From Sulfuritalea sp. (GTDB taxonomy: Bacteria; Pseudomonadota; Gammaproteobacteria; Burkholderiales; Rhodocyclaceae): a stretch of 64,000 bases of DNA. A program made the translations under genes and the position numbers. The notes under the pieces were generated by a model. The model worked only from the letters and a program-made list of their open reading frames with translations. It was not told the origin of the DNA and did no database searches. Positions 47,405-56,645 of this stretch are shown here, in pieces. Each line of letters begins with the position of its first letter. Positions within the stretch are counted from its first letter, which is position 1. Location: NCBI GenBank assembly GCA_016712985.1, contig JADJQA010000006.1:1-64000 (forward strand). The letters run 5' to 3'.

Positions 47405-49183
47405 TCAGAACGCCTGGTCCCAGCGCATCGAGAGGCGGATGGCGGCGTTGATCAGCCCGACCATGCTGTAGGTCTGGACGAAGTTGCCCCATTGTTCCCC
47501 GGTCCTGGGATCGATGTGTTCGGCCAGCAGGCCGTGGCGATTGCGGCAGGCCAGCAGCTTCTCGAACAGCGCCCGCGCCTCGTCGCGGCGGTCCAGCGCC
47601 GCCAGCGCATTGACATACCAGAAAGTGCACACCAGGAAGGCATTCTCCGGCTCGCCGAAGTCGTCCTTCTCGACATAGCGAAAAATGAAGTCGCCGCGGC
47701 GCAAGTCCTTCTCGACAGCCGCGACGGTGGCGGTAAAGCGCGGATCGGCGGCATCGAGGAAGCCGACCTCGGCCAGCAACAGCAGGCTGGCATCCATGGC
47801 CTTGCCGTCGAAAGTCGAAACGAAAGCCCCGCGCTTGCTGTTCCACGCCTTCTTGCTGATCATCGCGTGCATCTGTGCGGCATGGCCGAACCAGTATGCC
47901 GCGCGCTCGGCCAGTCCGAGCCGGGTAGCGATCCGTCCCAGGCGGTCGCAGGCCGCCCAGCACATCACCGACGAAAAGGTATGCACCCGGGCGCTGCCGC
48001 GGAGTTCCCAGAGCCCGGCATCGGGCTGGTCGTAGCAGCGCCGGGCCTGTTCGCCGAGGACTTCAAGTCGATGGAACAGGGCTTCGTCGCCGCGCCGGGT
48101 CAGCCGCTGGTCGAAGAAGATGTGAGTCGCCGCAAGGATGACGGAGCCGTAGACGTCATGCTGCACCTGGCGGTAGGCCAGATTGCCGATGCGCACCGGG
48201 CCCATGCCGCGATAGCCGGCCAAGGCGCTGATCTCCCGCTCTTCCAGCGCGGCCCGGCCATCGATGCCGTAAACGGGTTGCAGCGTGTCATCGCCGGCAT
48301 TCGCGGCGACATTGACGATGTAGCCGAGGTAGCGTTCCATGGTGCGCGTCGCGCCCAGCCGGTTCAGCGCATTGACCACGAAATAGCCGTCGCGCACCCA
48401 GCAATAGCGGTAGTCCCAGTTCCGCTCGCTGCCCGCCGCCTCGGGGATCGACGTTGTCATCGCGGCAACAATGGCGCCGGTATCGTCGTAGGCATTCAGT
48501 TTCAGCGTGATCGCGGCGCGAATCACCGCCTCCTGCCATTCGAATGGGATGCCGAGAAAGCGCACCCATTCGCTCCAGTATTGGGTGGTTTCCATCAGGA
48601 AGCGGCGACCGACTTCGTTGGCAGCCTCATGAACGGATTCGTCGGGTCCCAGCAGCAAGGTCACGGTGTCTTCGAGAAAGAACGCGGTTTCCTGCAGGAT
48701 CGCGGTCAGCGACGCATCAGTCGTGAGACGCAGGGTAAGTCCCTGCGCCACATAGCGGATATGGTTGCTGCCCCAGGTGACCTCCGGGCGGGCGGCGCCC
48801 TCGTTGCAGGCCGGTCGCACCCTCAGGGTCAGGCGCGGGCTGCCGCTGAGCCGGCGGATGCGGCGTACCAGCATCATCGGCCGGAACATGCGCCCATACT
48901 GGCCGAAGCGCGGCGCGAAATCGGTGACTTCGATGCCGCCGCCGTGGCAGTCATGAAGACGGGTCACCAGGATCGCCGTGTTCTCCAGGTAGTGCTGCTC
49001 GGTGCGCTCGCAATCCGCCAGTTCGACCGCTGAAAATCCGTAGTCCTCGTCTTTCCTCAGCAGGGAGCAGAACACCGGATCGCCGTCGAAGCGCGGGAAG
49101 CAGCCCCAGACGATCTTCGCCTGGGCATCGACCAGCGCGCCCACAGTGCAGTTGCCGATCAAGGCCAGGTCCAGAGTGTTCAT
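47405..49183 (-). CDS. Glycoside hydrolase family 15 protein
   Basis: A 592-residue cytoplasmic protein with an N-terminal beta-sandwich (MNTLDLALIGNCTVGALVDA) and an (alpha/alpha)6 barrel: substrate-binding NWDYRYCWVRDGYF and the catalytic Glu region LAEHIDPRTGEQWGNFVQTY. GH15 contains glucoamylases and trehalases. Direct linkage to otsB-otsA favours a role in trehalose or alpha-glucan turnover, but specificity is inference. Its start overlaps the otsB stop (ATGA). Confidence 0.9.
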   Translation of the reverse strand: MNTLDLALIGNCTVGALVDAQAKIVWGCFPRFDGDPVFCSLLRKDEDYGFSAVELADCERTEQHYLENTAILVTRLHDCHGGGIEVTDFAPRFGQYGRMFRPMMLVRRIRRLSGSPRLTLRVRPACNEGAARPEVTWGSNHIRYVAQGLTLRLTTDASLTAILQETAFFLEDTVTLLLGPDESVHEAANEVGRRFLMETTQYWSEWVRFLGIPFEWQEAVIRAAITLKLNAYDDTGAIVAAMTTSIPEAAGSERNWDYRYCWVRDGYFVVNALNRLGATRTMERYLGYIVNVAANAGDDTLQPVYGIDGRAALEEREISALAGYRGMGPVRIGNLAYRQVQHDVYGSVILAATHIFFDQRLTRRGDEALFHRLEVLGEQARRCYDQPDAGLWELRGSARVHTFSSVMCWAACDRLGRIATRLGLAERAAYWFGHAAQMHAMISKKAWNSKRGAFVSTFDGKAMDASLLLLAEVGFLDAADPRFTATVAAVEKDLRRGDFIFRYVEKDDFGEPENAFLVCTFWYVNALAALDRRDEARALFEKLLACRNRHGLLAEHIDPRTGEQWGNFVQTYSMVGLINAAIRLSMRWDQAF

Positions 49184-49850
49184 CCTGCTCCTTTCAGTGC
49201 TTCGTTCAGCCACTCCCGGACAGCCGCGACGTGAGGCAGCCGATAACGGGCACAACTCGTCCCGGAGCCGACCTTGATCGAGATTCCGCCCATCCGGTTC
49301 ACCTCGGCGAAACCGTGTTCGTCATTGAGATCATCGCCGATGAACACCGGATGGCGCCCGCGAAAGGGAGACTCGGTCAGATACTCGGCCACCGCCGTGC
49401 CCTTGTCGATGCCCGCCGGCTTGATTTCTATGACGCGCTTTCCCTTCTGCAGTTCCAGTTGTCCGCCCACTTCACGCATCAGCCTCGCCATCAGGGATGG
49501 CGATTCAGCACAGGAAGCAGCGCGTCCTTGATCGCGCATTTGGCGCCGGGTGGCGCGGCATGAATCCAGAGGCGGCCGGCGCTGTCGCGTCGTTCGAGAC
49601 CGTGCTGGCCGGCCAGCGGCAGGCGCCGCATGCCAAGCAGTTCTTCCAGATCGGAGATCGAGCGGCCGCTGACCAAGGCAACCGCGCCACCACTGATGCG
49701 AAACAGCCGTCCGATCAATTCGAGCAGTTCCCTATCCACCCGCACGGCGGAAGGCGTGTCGGCAATTTCCAGCAGCGTGCCATCGACGTCGAGGAAAAAA
49801 GCACACTCGACACATGCGGCCGGCGGCCGGCGGACGGGTCCCTGCCTCAT
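49180..49850 (-). CDS. otsB: Trehalose-6-phosphate phosphatase (one frameshift)
   Basis: HAD-type phosphatase that completes trehalose synthesis. Motif I is FFLDVDGTLLEIADTPSAV, motif II lies in ALVSGRSISDLEEL, and motif IV is VFIGDDLNDEHGFAEV. Near 49495 one base is missing: VLNRHP should continue SLMARLMREVGGQLELQ in the next frame. The corrected length is about 222 residues, rather short but with all motifs. The start overlaps the otsA stop by four bases. Confidence 0.92.
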
Positions 49851-52079
49851 ACGGACCTGCCGCCGCCCTTGCCGATCAGCCGACCGCGCCGGCGCATGGC
49901 GGCGGCGTCGAGCAGCATGCGGCCGGCCCAGCGGAAGACGTTGTACTCGGCCACCAGTCCGCGCATCAGGCGCATGCGGTCGCGCTGTTCGCTCTCGGGC
50001 ATGGTCAGTGCGAGGTGCAGCGCCGCCGCGCACTGGTCGGCATCGTAAGGACTGACGATCAGGGCTTCGGGCAATTCGCGCGCGGCGCCGGTGAACTGGG
50101 ACAGGATCAGCACCCCGCGTTCATCGTCGCGGGCGGCGACGAACTCCTTGGCCACCAGGTTCATGCCGTCATGCAGGCTGCTGACGAAACACAGGTCGGC
50201 GGCACGGAAATGCTCGTACACCTCCTTCGCATCGTGGTGTTCGACCTTGAGCACGATGGGCGGCGGGCCTTCGCGTCCGAAGCGGGCATTGATCTGCGTG
50301 GCCATGGCCCGTACCTGCGCCTCGTGGTGCTGATATTCTTCGATGCCCGAGCGTGACGGTGCCGCGATCTGGATAAAGCTGAACTGCCCGATCCACTCGG
50401 GCTTCATTTCCAGCAAGCGTTCGATGGCCCGAAAACGTTCGACGATGCCCTTGGTGTAGTCGAGGCGATCCACGCCGATGCCGAGCTTCTGCCCCGCCGG
50501 CAAGCCATTCATCCGGCGAATGTCCCTGATGCAGGCCGCCACGTCCTTCTGCACCAGTTCCGGTTCCGGCGGCCAGGCGATCGAGATCGGATAGCGGCGG
50601 ACGGCGGTCAGCTTGCCGCCGAGGGAAACCGTGAAGGATTCGCGGTCGACGCGGGCCTCGAGCAGGCGATCCACGGTATCGACGAAGTTGTTGCAGTGGA
50701 ACTGCGTGTGGAAGCCGAGGATGCTGCTGCCCAGCAGTCCGGCCAGGACCTCCTCGCCCCACGGGCAGATGGAGAAGGACTCCGGATTGGGCCACGGGAT
50801 GTGCCAGAAGGTAATGATCGTGGCGTCGGGCAGTTCCTCGCGGATCATCTTCGGCAGCAGCGCGAAGTGGTAATCCTGCACCAGGACGATGGGCGCCTTG
50901 GTCTTCGCTTCGCTGGCCACTGCCCTGGCGAATTTGCGATTGACCGCGACATACTGCGCCCAGTCGCCGGAGCGGAACGTGGGCCGCACATGGGCGATGT
51001 GGCACAGCGGCCAGAGGCCCTCGTTGGCCAGCCCGTAGTAATAGCCGGCCTCCTCCTCCGCCGTGAGCCAGACGCGGCGGATCTGGTAGGCGGGCTTTTC
51101 CGGCGGCACGGCGACGCGGTCGTGCCGGTCGACCGTCTCGCGATCTGCCGAGCCGCTGCCATGCGCGATCCAGGTGCCCGAGCAGGCACGCATGATCGGT
51201 TCCAGCGCGGTGACCAGACCGCTGGCAGGGCGCTGTACCTCGACGCTATCGCCGCGCCGCTGGTGGATGTAGGGCTCGCGGTTGGACACCACGATGACGT
51301 CCTCGCCGCGCAGCTCGCCGTGGAGAATGGCGCGCAGCGTCTCCGGCGTCCAGACGATCTGGCTTTCGTCCCGCGCGCGGGTCTCGGCCTCCAGTTCGCG
51401 CACCAGCCGTTGCAGGTCACGGGCGATCGGCTTGAACTCTGACCGTCCCACTTGCGCTCCGGCCTCGGGCTGGCGCAGCAGCCCTTCGCCGCGCAGCAGG
51501 GAGCGCATGCCGGCCATCCAGCCGCGCCACGACAGTTGGGCGATGATCACCGTGATCAGCGACACCACGGCCGCCAGCGCCATGAAGAAATAGAAGACGT
51601 AACGCTTGGTTTCCTCGCTGCGGCGCGTGACGAAGCTCATGTCGTGTATCAGGACCAGCTTGCCCGCCGGTCCCAGTTCGCTCGTCATCGGCTTTACCGC
51701 CACGTGCAAGGGCCCCTGGGCGCTGGACAGCAAGTGGTCGCCCAGCTCCTCCCAGCGCGAGAGATCGGTGCAAAGGATTTCAGCCGGCAGGGCGCGGCTG
51801 GCCAGCGCAGTGGACTGATCCGAGGCGCAGTAGCCGACTGCGTACAGCCGCTCGTCCTGGGTGATGCGGGCGAAGAAGGCGCCGATCTTGGCCTTCTTGC
51901 CTGCCGCCAGCTGTTCCTGCAGCGGTTCCTGGACGGTGTTGGCGATCAACGTGGCGCGGATGTCGAGGTCCCGCACAAACCATTTCAGGGTCAGTTGGTC
52001 CCACCAACGGGGCCACCGCATAGGCGATGCCGGCCAACACCAGCAACAACGGCAGTACAAAGCGCAGAGAAAGTCGCAT
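49847..52079 (-). CDS. otsA: Trehalose-6-phosphate synthase with N-terminal membrane sensor region (one frameshift)
   Basis: The C-terminal ~480 residues are a GT20 synthase: VIVVSNREPYIHQR, VLVQDYHFALLPKMI, GIGVDRLDYTKGIVERF and SSLHDGMNLVAKEFVAARDD. Unlike E. coli OtsA, ~260 residues precede it: a first span (MRLSLRFVLPLLLVLAGIAY), an extracytoplasmic domain of about 130 residues (TQDERLYAVGYCASDQSTAL), a second span (YVFYFFMALAAVVSLITVII) and a HAMP-like linker. An extra base near 52001 separates the first ~26 residues from WFVRDLDIRATLIANTVQEP. The layout suggests a membrane-tethered enzyme whose activity follows an external or osmotic signal. Confidence 0.9.
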
Positions 52080-52249
52080 GACCCGGTCCTTTTCATCTTG
52101 CGAGCCCTATTGTGCCATGCCCGTCGCCCCATTCTGGAACGATCCGGATTGCCGTCCCGCCGGCGCCGACTTTGCTTTCCGGCCCACGTTGAAAAAGCGG
52201 GCGGAAGCGGGTCGCCCCGGATCCGCCCGAAACTCTCCTGCTCTGGAGA

Positions 52250-52744
52250 TCAGTTCACGTCGACGCCCTCGGCAATGCCGTCGCAATTCACGGCCACGAC
52301 CGGAACATCGCGTTGTTGGCGCCCGACGGCGGCGACGATGTCGCGCGAAAAAATGCTGGATAAACCCATGTTGGGCAACGGCATGGCAATTTCGTCGCAA
52401 TCCGCTTCCTCGGCGGTATCGAGAATCGAGAAGACCAGTTCTCCCTGCCGGAATAAGCCGCGACAGGGGATGTTCGCGGCCGCCAACAACCCGGTGGCCT
52501 CGTCGATGAAAGCCTGGGCGCTGTCGGCCTGAAACTGCGCAATCTCCCGCTCGGTGCGAAAGCGCAGTACCTCCCACTGGGTGATCGGCTCGCCGACGTT
52601 GAGCAGGATCACCTCGACCTGCGCGCCTTCACGGTGCCGCCGCAATGCGTATTGAATGCCCCAGCGCGAATCCTCATTGGCATTGATCGGAACGAGGATG
52701 CGCAGGAGCTTTCTGCCGACCTGGATATCGTTCGACGTTGTCAT
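52250..52744 (-). CDS. Universal stress protein family
   Basis: A 164-residue UspA-fold protein (KLLRILVPINANEDSRWGIQYALRR, QVEVILLNVGEP, GLSSIFSRDIVAAVGRQQRD). The nucleotide-binding GxxGxxxxxxxxxG(S/T) stretch is not canonical, so ATP binding is uncertain. Start MTTSNDIQ has a gaaaggggg site. It lies between otsA and the antiporter operon, in the same direction as both. Confidence 0.85.
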   Translation of the reverse strand: MTTSNDIQVGRKLLRILVPINANEDSRWGIQYALRRHREGAQVEVILLNVGEPITQWEVLRFRTEREIAQFQADSAQAFIDEATGLLAAANIPCRGLFRQGELVFSILDTAEEADCDEIAMPLPNMGLSSIFSRDIVAAVGRQQRDVPVVAVNCDGIAEGVDVN

Positions 52745-52829
52745 GGGAGCCCCCTTTCGTGGATACCGTGCCGGGGCAAGTCCGGATGTCCCGGCGGGTG
52801 AAACATGTGCGAGTGGATTCATGGTCGGA

Positions 52830-53207
52830 TCAACTCCGTTTTCGTGATGGATCTGTCTGGCGCCGACGTCCGATTTCTTCTTCCAGGCCACGCAGCGTGC
52901 AACGCCAATAGAAGGGACCGACCAGCAGCAGCAGTAATGGCGCGGCGGTCACGAACTGCGCGAAATAGAGGATCGGCAGCGGGTAGGCTGAAACCTGGGC
53001 CGCTTCGAAGCGCAACAGCCAGGTAACGAACACCACTCCGGCCAGCACGCCGATCCACTCGATCAGGTCGAAGGGGGTTTCGCGTGCGCGCGCCAGCACC
53101 TCGTCGCGTTCGGCGGACGGAAACTCGCCGAGGGGCGGCAATGCCCGAATCAGCAATGCCTGCCTGAACGATTCGCCAAGGAGCGGAATCCCGTTCGACT
53201 TAGGCAT
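52830..53207 (-). CDS. Small membrane protein of the antiporter cluster
   Basis: A 125-residue protein with a soluble N terminus and two spans (LIEWIGVLAGVVFVTWLLRF, ILYFAQFVTAAPLLLLLVG), ending in a basic tail. Its start overlaps the stop of the large antiporter subunit upstream by eight bases. No family recognised. Confidence 0.65.
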   Translation of the reverse strand: MPKSNGIPLLGESFRQALLIRALPPLGEFPSAERDEVLARARETPFDLIEWIGVLAGVVFVTWLLRFEAAQVSAYPLPILYFAQFVTAAPLLLLLVGPFYWRCTLRGLEEEIGRRRQTDPSRKRS

Positions 53208-54912
53208 GGCCGTTGCCGGCGTAATAGAACAACAGATAGGCGAGCAGCATGACCATGACCCACAGCGCCATGTTGCCGGTGGGCCAGGAGCGCATTAGCA
53301 GTCCGCCGGGCCGGCGCTGACGGTCGATGAGTCCAATGACGGCCTCGGCGTGGGCGAAAATGCCCGCGGCCAAGCCCGCGCGCGTTTTCGTCAGGGTGTC
53401 GTGAAAAGTGGTCGCGAATCCGTGGGCGGCCCTGCGGTAGAGCCAGTCGCTGTCCAGATTGACCGAGCGCAGTTCGGGCGGATAAATGCCCGTGCGCATC
53501 AGCACCGCAAAGGCCAGCGCGGAGAAGAAAAGCAACTGCAACTGGCTCACGATATGGGACGCCGTATAGGGCTCGTAATCGACCACAAAAGGCAGCAGTG
53601 AATACAGGCCGCGCGGAAAGACGCCGATGCCGATGCACAGCGCGGCCGAGATGGCCATCGCGACCAGCATGTTGCGTGGCGCTTCCGCGCAGCGGATGCC
53701 CGAATCGTGGGAGAAGAAGGCGAAATAGGGAATCTTGATGCCGGCGTGGTGGAACACGCCGGCCGAGGCAAACAGCAGCACCAGCCAGGTCAGCAGCAAG
53801 CCTTCGTCGGCGGCAGCGCTCATGATCATCGACTTGGTGACGAAGCCGCTGAACAACGGGAAGGCAGAAATCGAAGCGGCCCCGACCACGCAGAAGCCGG
53901 TCGTCCAGGGCATCGACTTGTAGAGTCCGCCGAGTTCGCTGCCCTTGATGGTACCGGTGCGCAGCAGCACCGCGCCCATCGACATGAAGAGCAGTCCCTT
54001 GAACAGGATGTCGGCGAAGGCGTGCGCCACGGCGCCGTTGATCGCCAGTTCGCTACCGATGCCAATGCCCACCACCATGAAGCCTAGCTGGTTGTTCATG
54101 CTGTAGGCCAGGACGCGACGCAGGTCGTTTTCGATCACGGCGTAGAAGATTGGAAAGGCGGCCATCAGCGTGCCGATCCAGATCAGCTCTTCGGTACCGG
54201 GGAAACCCCGCGCCAGGGCGTAGATGCCGAGCTTGGTGGTAAAGGCCGAGAGGAATACCGTGCCGGTGGGCGTCGCCTCGGGGTAGGCATCCATCAGCCA
54301 GTTGTGCAGGAAGGGGAAGGCGGACTTGATGCCGAAGGCAATCAGGATCAGTGCTCCGGCGGTGCCCGTCAGCCCGATCTGGCCGAATTCAAGCGAACCC
54401 GTCGCCCGCCAGTGCATGAGGCCGCCGGCCAGCAGGAACAGGCCGGAAAGCAACTGGACGATCACATAGCGCATGCCGGTCGCGGCGGAGTGCTCGCCAC
54501 GCCGCGCCCAGATCAGCAGCACGGACGACACGGCGGTGAGTTCCCAGTAGATGAACAGGCTCAGCAGGTCGCCGGCGAAAACCGCGCCGAGCGCGCTGCC
54601 CGCATAGATCAGGCCGCTGACGTGCTGCAGGGTGTCTTCCACGTGCAGTGCGTAGATGACGGCGAGCAGGGCAGCGAGCAGGAAGATGTAGCAGAACAAC
54701 AGGCTCAGTTTGTCCACACGCATCAAAACCAGGTTGTGTCCGAGCAGTTCGACCTGGCCATGCATGCCTTGCGGAACCGCCAGCAGGCAAATGAAGGCCG
54801 CCAACGGCAGCAGCAGCATGTAAGCGCGACGCACTGCCCCGCGCAACGGCGGGATCAGCGCAGCGCCGAAAATCAGGATCAACGCGACGGGAAAGTCAGC
54901 GCTCATGGTCAT
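53200..54912 (-). CDS. Proton-translocating antiporter subunit, MnhD/NuoL-M type (third large subunit)
   Basis: A 570-residue polytopic protein of the proton_antipo_M family. Conserved ion-path residues are present: Glu in LSLFIYWELTAVSSVLLIW, Lys in AFGIKSAFPFLHNWLMDAYP and AFTTKLGIYALARG, and the NDLRRVLAYSMNNQLGFM loop. After the core it has an extra C-terminal region with a further span (MALWVMVMLLAYLLFYYA). It is one of three such subunits in this operon. Confidence 0.87.
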   Translation of the reverse strand: MTMSADFPVALILIFGAALIPPLRGAVRRAYMLLLPLAAFICLLAVPQGMHGQVELLGHNLVLMRVDKLSLLFCYIFLLAALLAVIYALHVEDTLQHVSGLIYAGSALGAVFAGDLLSLFIYWELTAVSSVLLIWARRGEHSAATGMRYVIVQLLSGLFLLAGGLMHWRATGSLEFGQIGLTGTAGALILIAFGIKSAFPFLHNWLMDAYPEATPTGTVFLSAFTTKLGIYALARGFPGTEELIWIGTLMAAFPIFYAVIENDLRRVLAYSMNNQLGFMVVGIGIGSELAINGAVAHAFADILFKGLLFMSMGAVLLRTGTIKGSELGGLYKSMPWTTGFCVVGAASISAFPLFSGFVTKSMIMSAAADEGLLLTWLVLLFASAGVFHHAGIKIPYFAFFSHDSGIRCAEAPRNMLVAMAISAALCIGIGVFPRGLYSLLPFVVDYEPYTASHIVSQLQLLFFSALAFAVLMRTGIYPPELRSVNLDSDWLYRRAAHGFATTFHDTLTKTRAGLAAGIFAHAEAVIGLIDRQRRPGGLLMRSWPTGNMALWVMVMLLAYLLFYYAGNGHA

Positions 54913-55168
54913 CCCGATCGTAATAGTCTTCCGGACGCATCAGGATGCGGCGCAGTTGCTTGGCGGTCAGCACCAGCGCGACGCAGGCGAAGAATCCATA
55001 GAAGCCGTGAAAGCCGAACAGCGTGACGAATTCGAAATCTTCGTGCCGGTGCAGGAAGAGGTCGATCGCGATCAGTAACAGACACACCGCGCACAGCCCG
55101 TGAAACAGCTTGGTGACGTTGGCACTGCTGTCGAGCCAGTATTTTTTCGAGTCGGAGGATTGGGTCAT
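54896..55168 (-). CDS. Small two-span membrane protein of the antiporter cluster
   Basis: A 90-residue protein (MTQSSDSKKYWLDSSANVTK) with two spans (LFHGLCAVCLLLIAIDLFL, LFGFHGFYGFFACVALVLTA) and a charged end (EDYYDRDDHER). It is encoded between two large antiporter subunits and overlaps the next by 17 bases. No family assigned. Confidence 0.7.
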   Translation of the reverse strand: MTQSSDSKKYWLDSSANVTKLFHGLCAVCLLLIAIDLFLHRHEDFEFVTLFGFHGFYGFFACVALVLTAKQLRRILMRPEDYYDRDDHER

Positions 55169-55181
55169 GGCTGTCCTCGTT

Positions 55182-56645
55182 TCACCAAGCGTTCGGCACC
55201 AACTGCCGCACAAGTTGCAGCAGCGGTGCGGAGAAGAAGAACAGGGCGACGGTGCCGCCCGCCGAGGTCATCAGCGCCAGCACCATCGGCAGCGGCGCTT
55301 CGCCATGCGGGTGCGCGAGATCGTCGGCACGCAACGGCTTGAAAAACGCCGCATGGATGATCGGCAGGAAATAGGCTGCGTTGAGCAGGGTGCTGATCAG
55401 GATGACGCCCAGCGCGAACCACTGCGCCTGTGCCATGGCGCCGGAGAGGATGTAAATCTTGCTGAAACCGCCGGCGAATGGCGGAATCCCGATCAGGGAC
55501 AGCGCACCGACGCTGAACGCCGCCATGGTCCACGGCATGCGGCGGCCGATACCATTGAGCTGGCTGACCTCGGTCTTGTGCGCGGCGGTATAGATCGCGC
55601 CGGCGGCGAAGAACAGCGTGATCTTGCTGAAGGCATGGGCCACGATGTGCAGCGCGGCGCCGGCCACCGAAAGCGGGGCAAGAATGGCGACGCCCAGAAC
55701 GACATACGACAGTTGGCTCACCGTCGAGTAGGCGAGCCGGCGCTTCAGGTTGTCGGCATATAGCGCGACCACCGAGGCAGCAACGATGGTGAAGCCGGAC
55801 ATCGCGATTAGCCAGTCGGTGGCGCCGGAGAGCTGGTCGAGGCCAAAGACATAGACCGCCACCTTGACCACGGTGAACACGCCGGCCTTGACCACGGCCA
55901 CAGCATGCAGCAGTGCCGACACGGGAGTCGGCGCCACCATGGCGGCCGGCAGCCAGCGGTGGAAAGGCATCAGCGCCGGCCTTCGCCGTACCGAACATGA
56001 ACAGCGCCAGCAGGATCGCGACCTCCCCTTGTCCATGGCCGTCGGCAGGATGCCGCCGGCGCGGAACTCGGTAGTGCCGGCGAGGTGCCAGACATAGATC
56101 ACCGCCGGCAGCAGGAACACAACCGAGGTGCCCATCAGGATCGCGAGGTAGGTGCGGCCGCCGGCGCGAGCCTTGTCCGTACCGGCATGAGTGACCAGCG
56201 GGTAGGTGATCAGCGTCAGCACTTCGTAGAAAAGGAACAGCGTCAGCAGGTTGGCGGCAAAGGCGATGGCCAGCGCGGAGCCGATGGCCAGCGCAAAGCA
56301 GACATAGAAGCGGGTCTGGTTTTTCTCCCGGTTGCCGCGCATGTAGCCGATGGAATACACCGAATTGACGATCCACAGGCCCGAGGCAATCAATGCGAAG
56401 ATCATTCCCAGCGGTTCGACGCGAAAGGCCATCGGCAGGCCGGGCAGCAGCTCGAACAGCAGCAGTTCGGGCCGCATGCCGGCCAGCACTGGGGCGAGCA
56501 GTTGCGCGACGCAGACGAACAGCAGCGCGGAGGTGGCGAGCGTGATGCCTTCGCGCAGGTTCGGCGCCTGGCCGGCCAGTGCGATGCCGAGCGCGCCGAT
56601 CAGCGGCAACAGCAGCGAGGCGAGGATCGCGGTTTCCGCACTCAT
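55182..56645 (-). CDS. Proton-translocating antiporter subunit, MnhD type (second large subunit; two compensating frameshifts)
   Basis: About 487 residues, starting MSAETAILASLLLPLIGALG. It has Glu in TLFLFYEVLTLITYPLVTHA, the PFHRWLPAAMVAPTPVSALL loop, Lys in HAVAVVKAGVFTVVKV, and ADNLKRRLAYSTVSQLSYV. Between about 56025 and 55980 two opposite indels scramble some 15 residues; the neighbouring frame gives the expected EVAILLALFMFGTAKA. Its start overlaps the stop of the MnhD-like gene upstream. Confidence 0.87.
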   Translation of the reverse strand: MSAETAILASLLLPLIGALGIALAGQAPNLREGITLATSALLFVCVAQLLAPVLAGMRPELLLFELLPGLPMAFRVEPLGMIFALIASGLWIVNSVYSIGYMRGNREKNQTRFYVCFALAIGSALAIAFAANLLTLFLFYEVLTLITYPLVTHAGTDKARAGGRTYLAILMGTSVVFLLPAVIYVWHLAGTTEFRAGGILPTAMDKGRSRSCWRCSCSVRRRPALMPFHRWLPAAMVAPTPVSALLHAVAVVKAGVFTVVKVAVYVFGLDQLSGATDWLIAMSGFTIVAASVVALYADNLKRRLAYSTVSQLSYVVLGVAILAPLSVAGAALHIVAHAFSKITLFFAAGAIYTAAHKTEVSQLNGIGRRMPWTMAAFSVGALSLIGIPPFAGGFSKIYILSGAMAQAQWFALGVILISTLLNAAYFLPIIHAAFFKPLRADDLAHPHGEAPLPMVLALMTSAGGTVALFFFSAPLLQLVRQLVPNAW

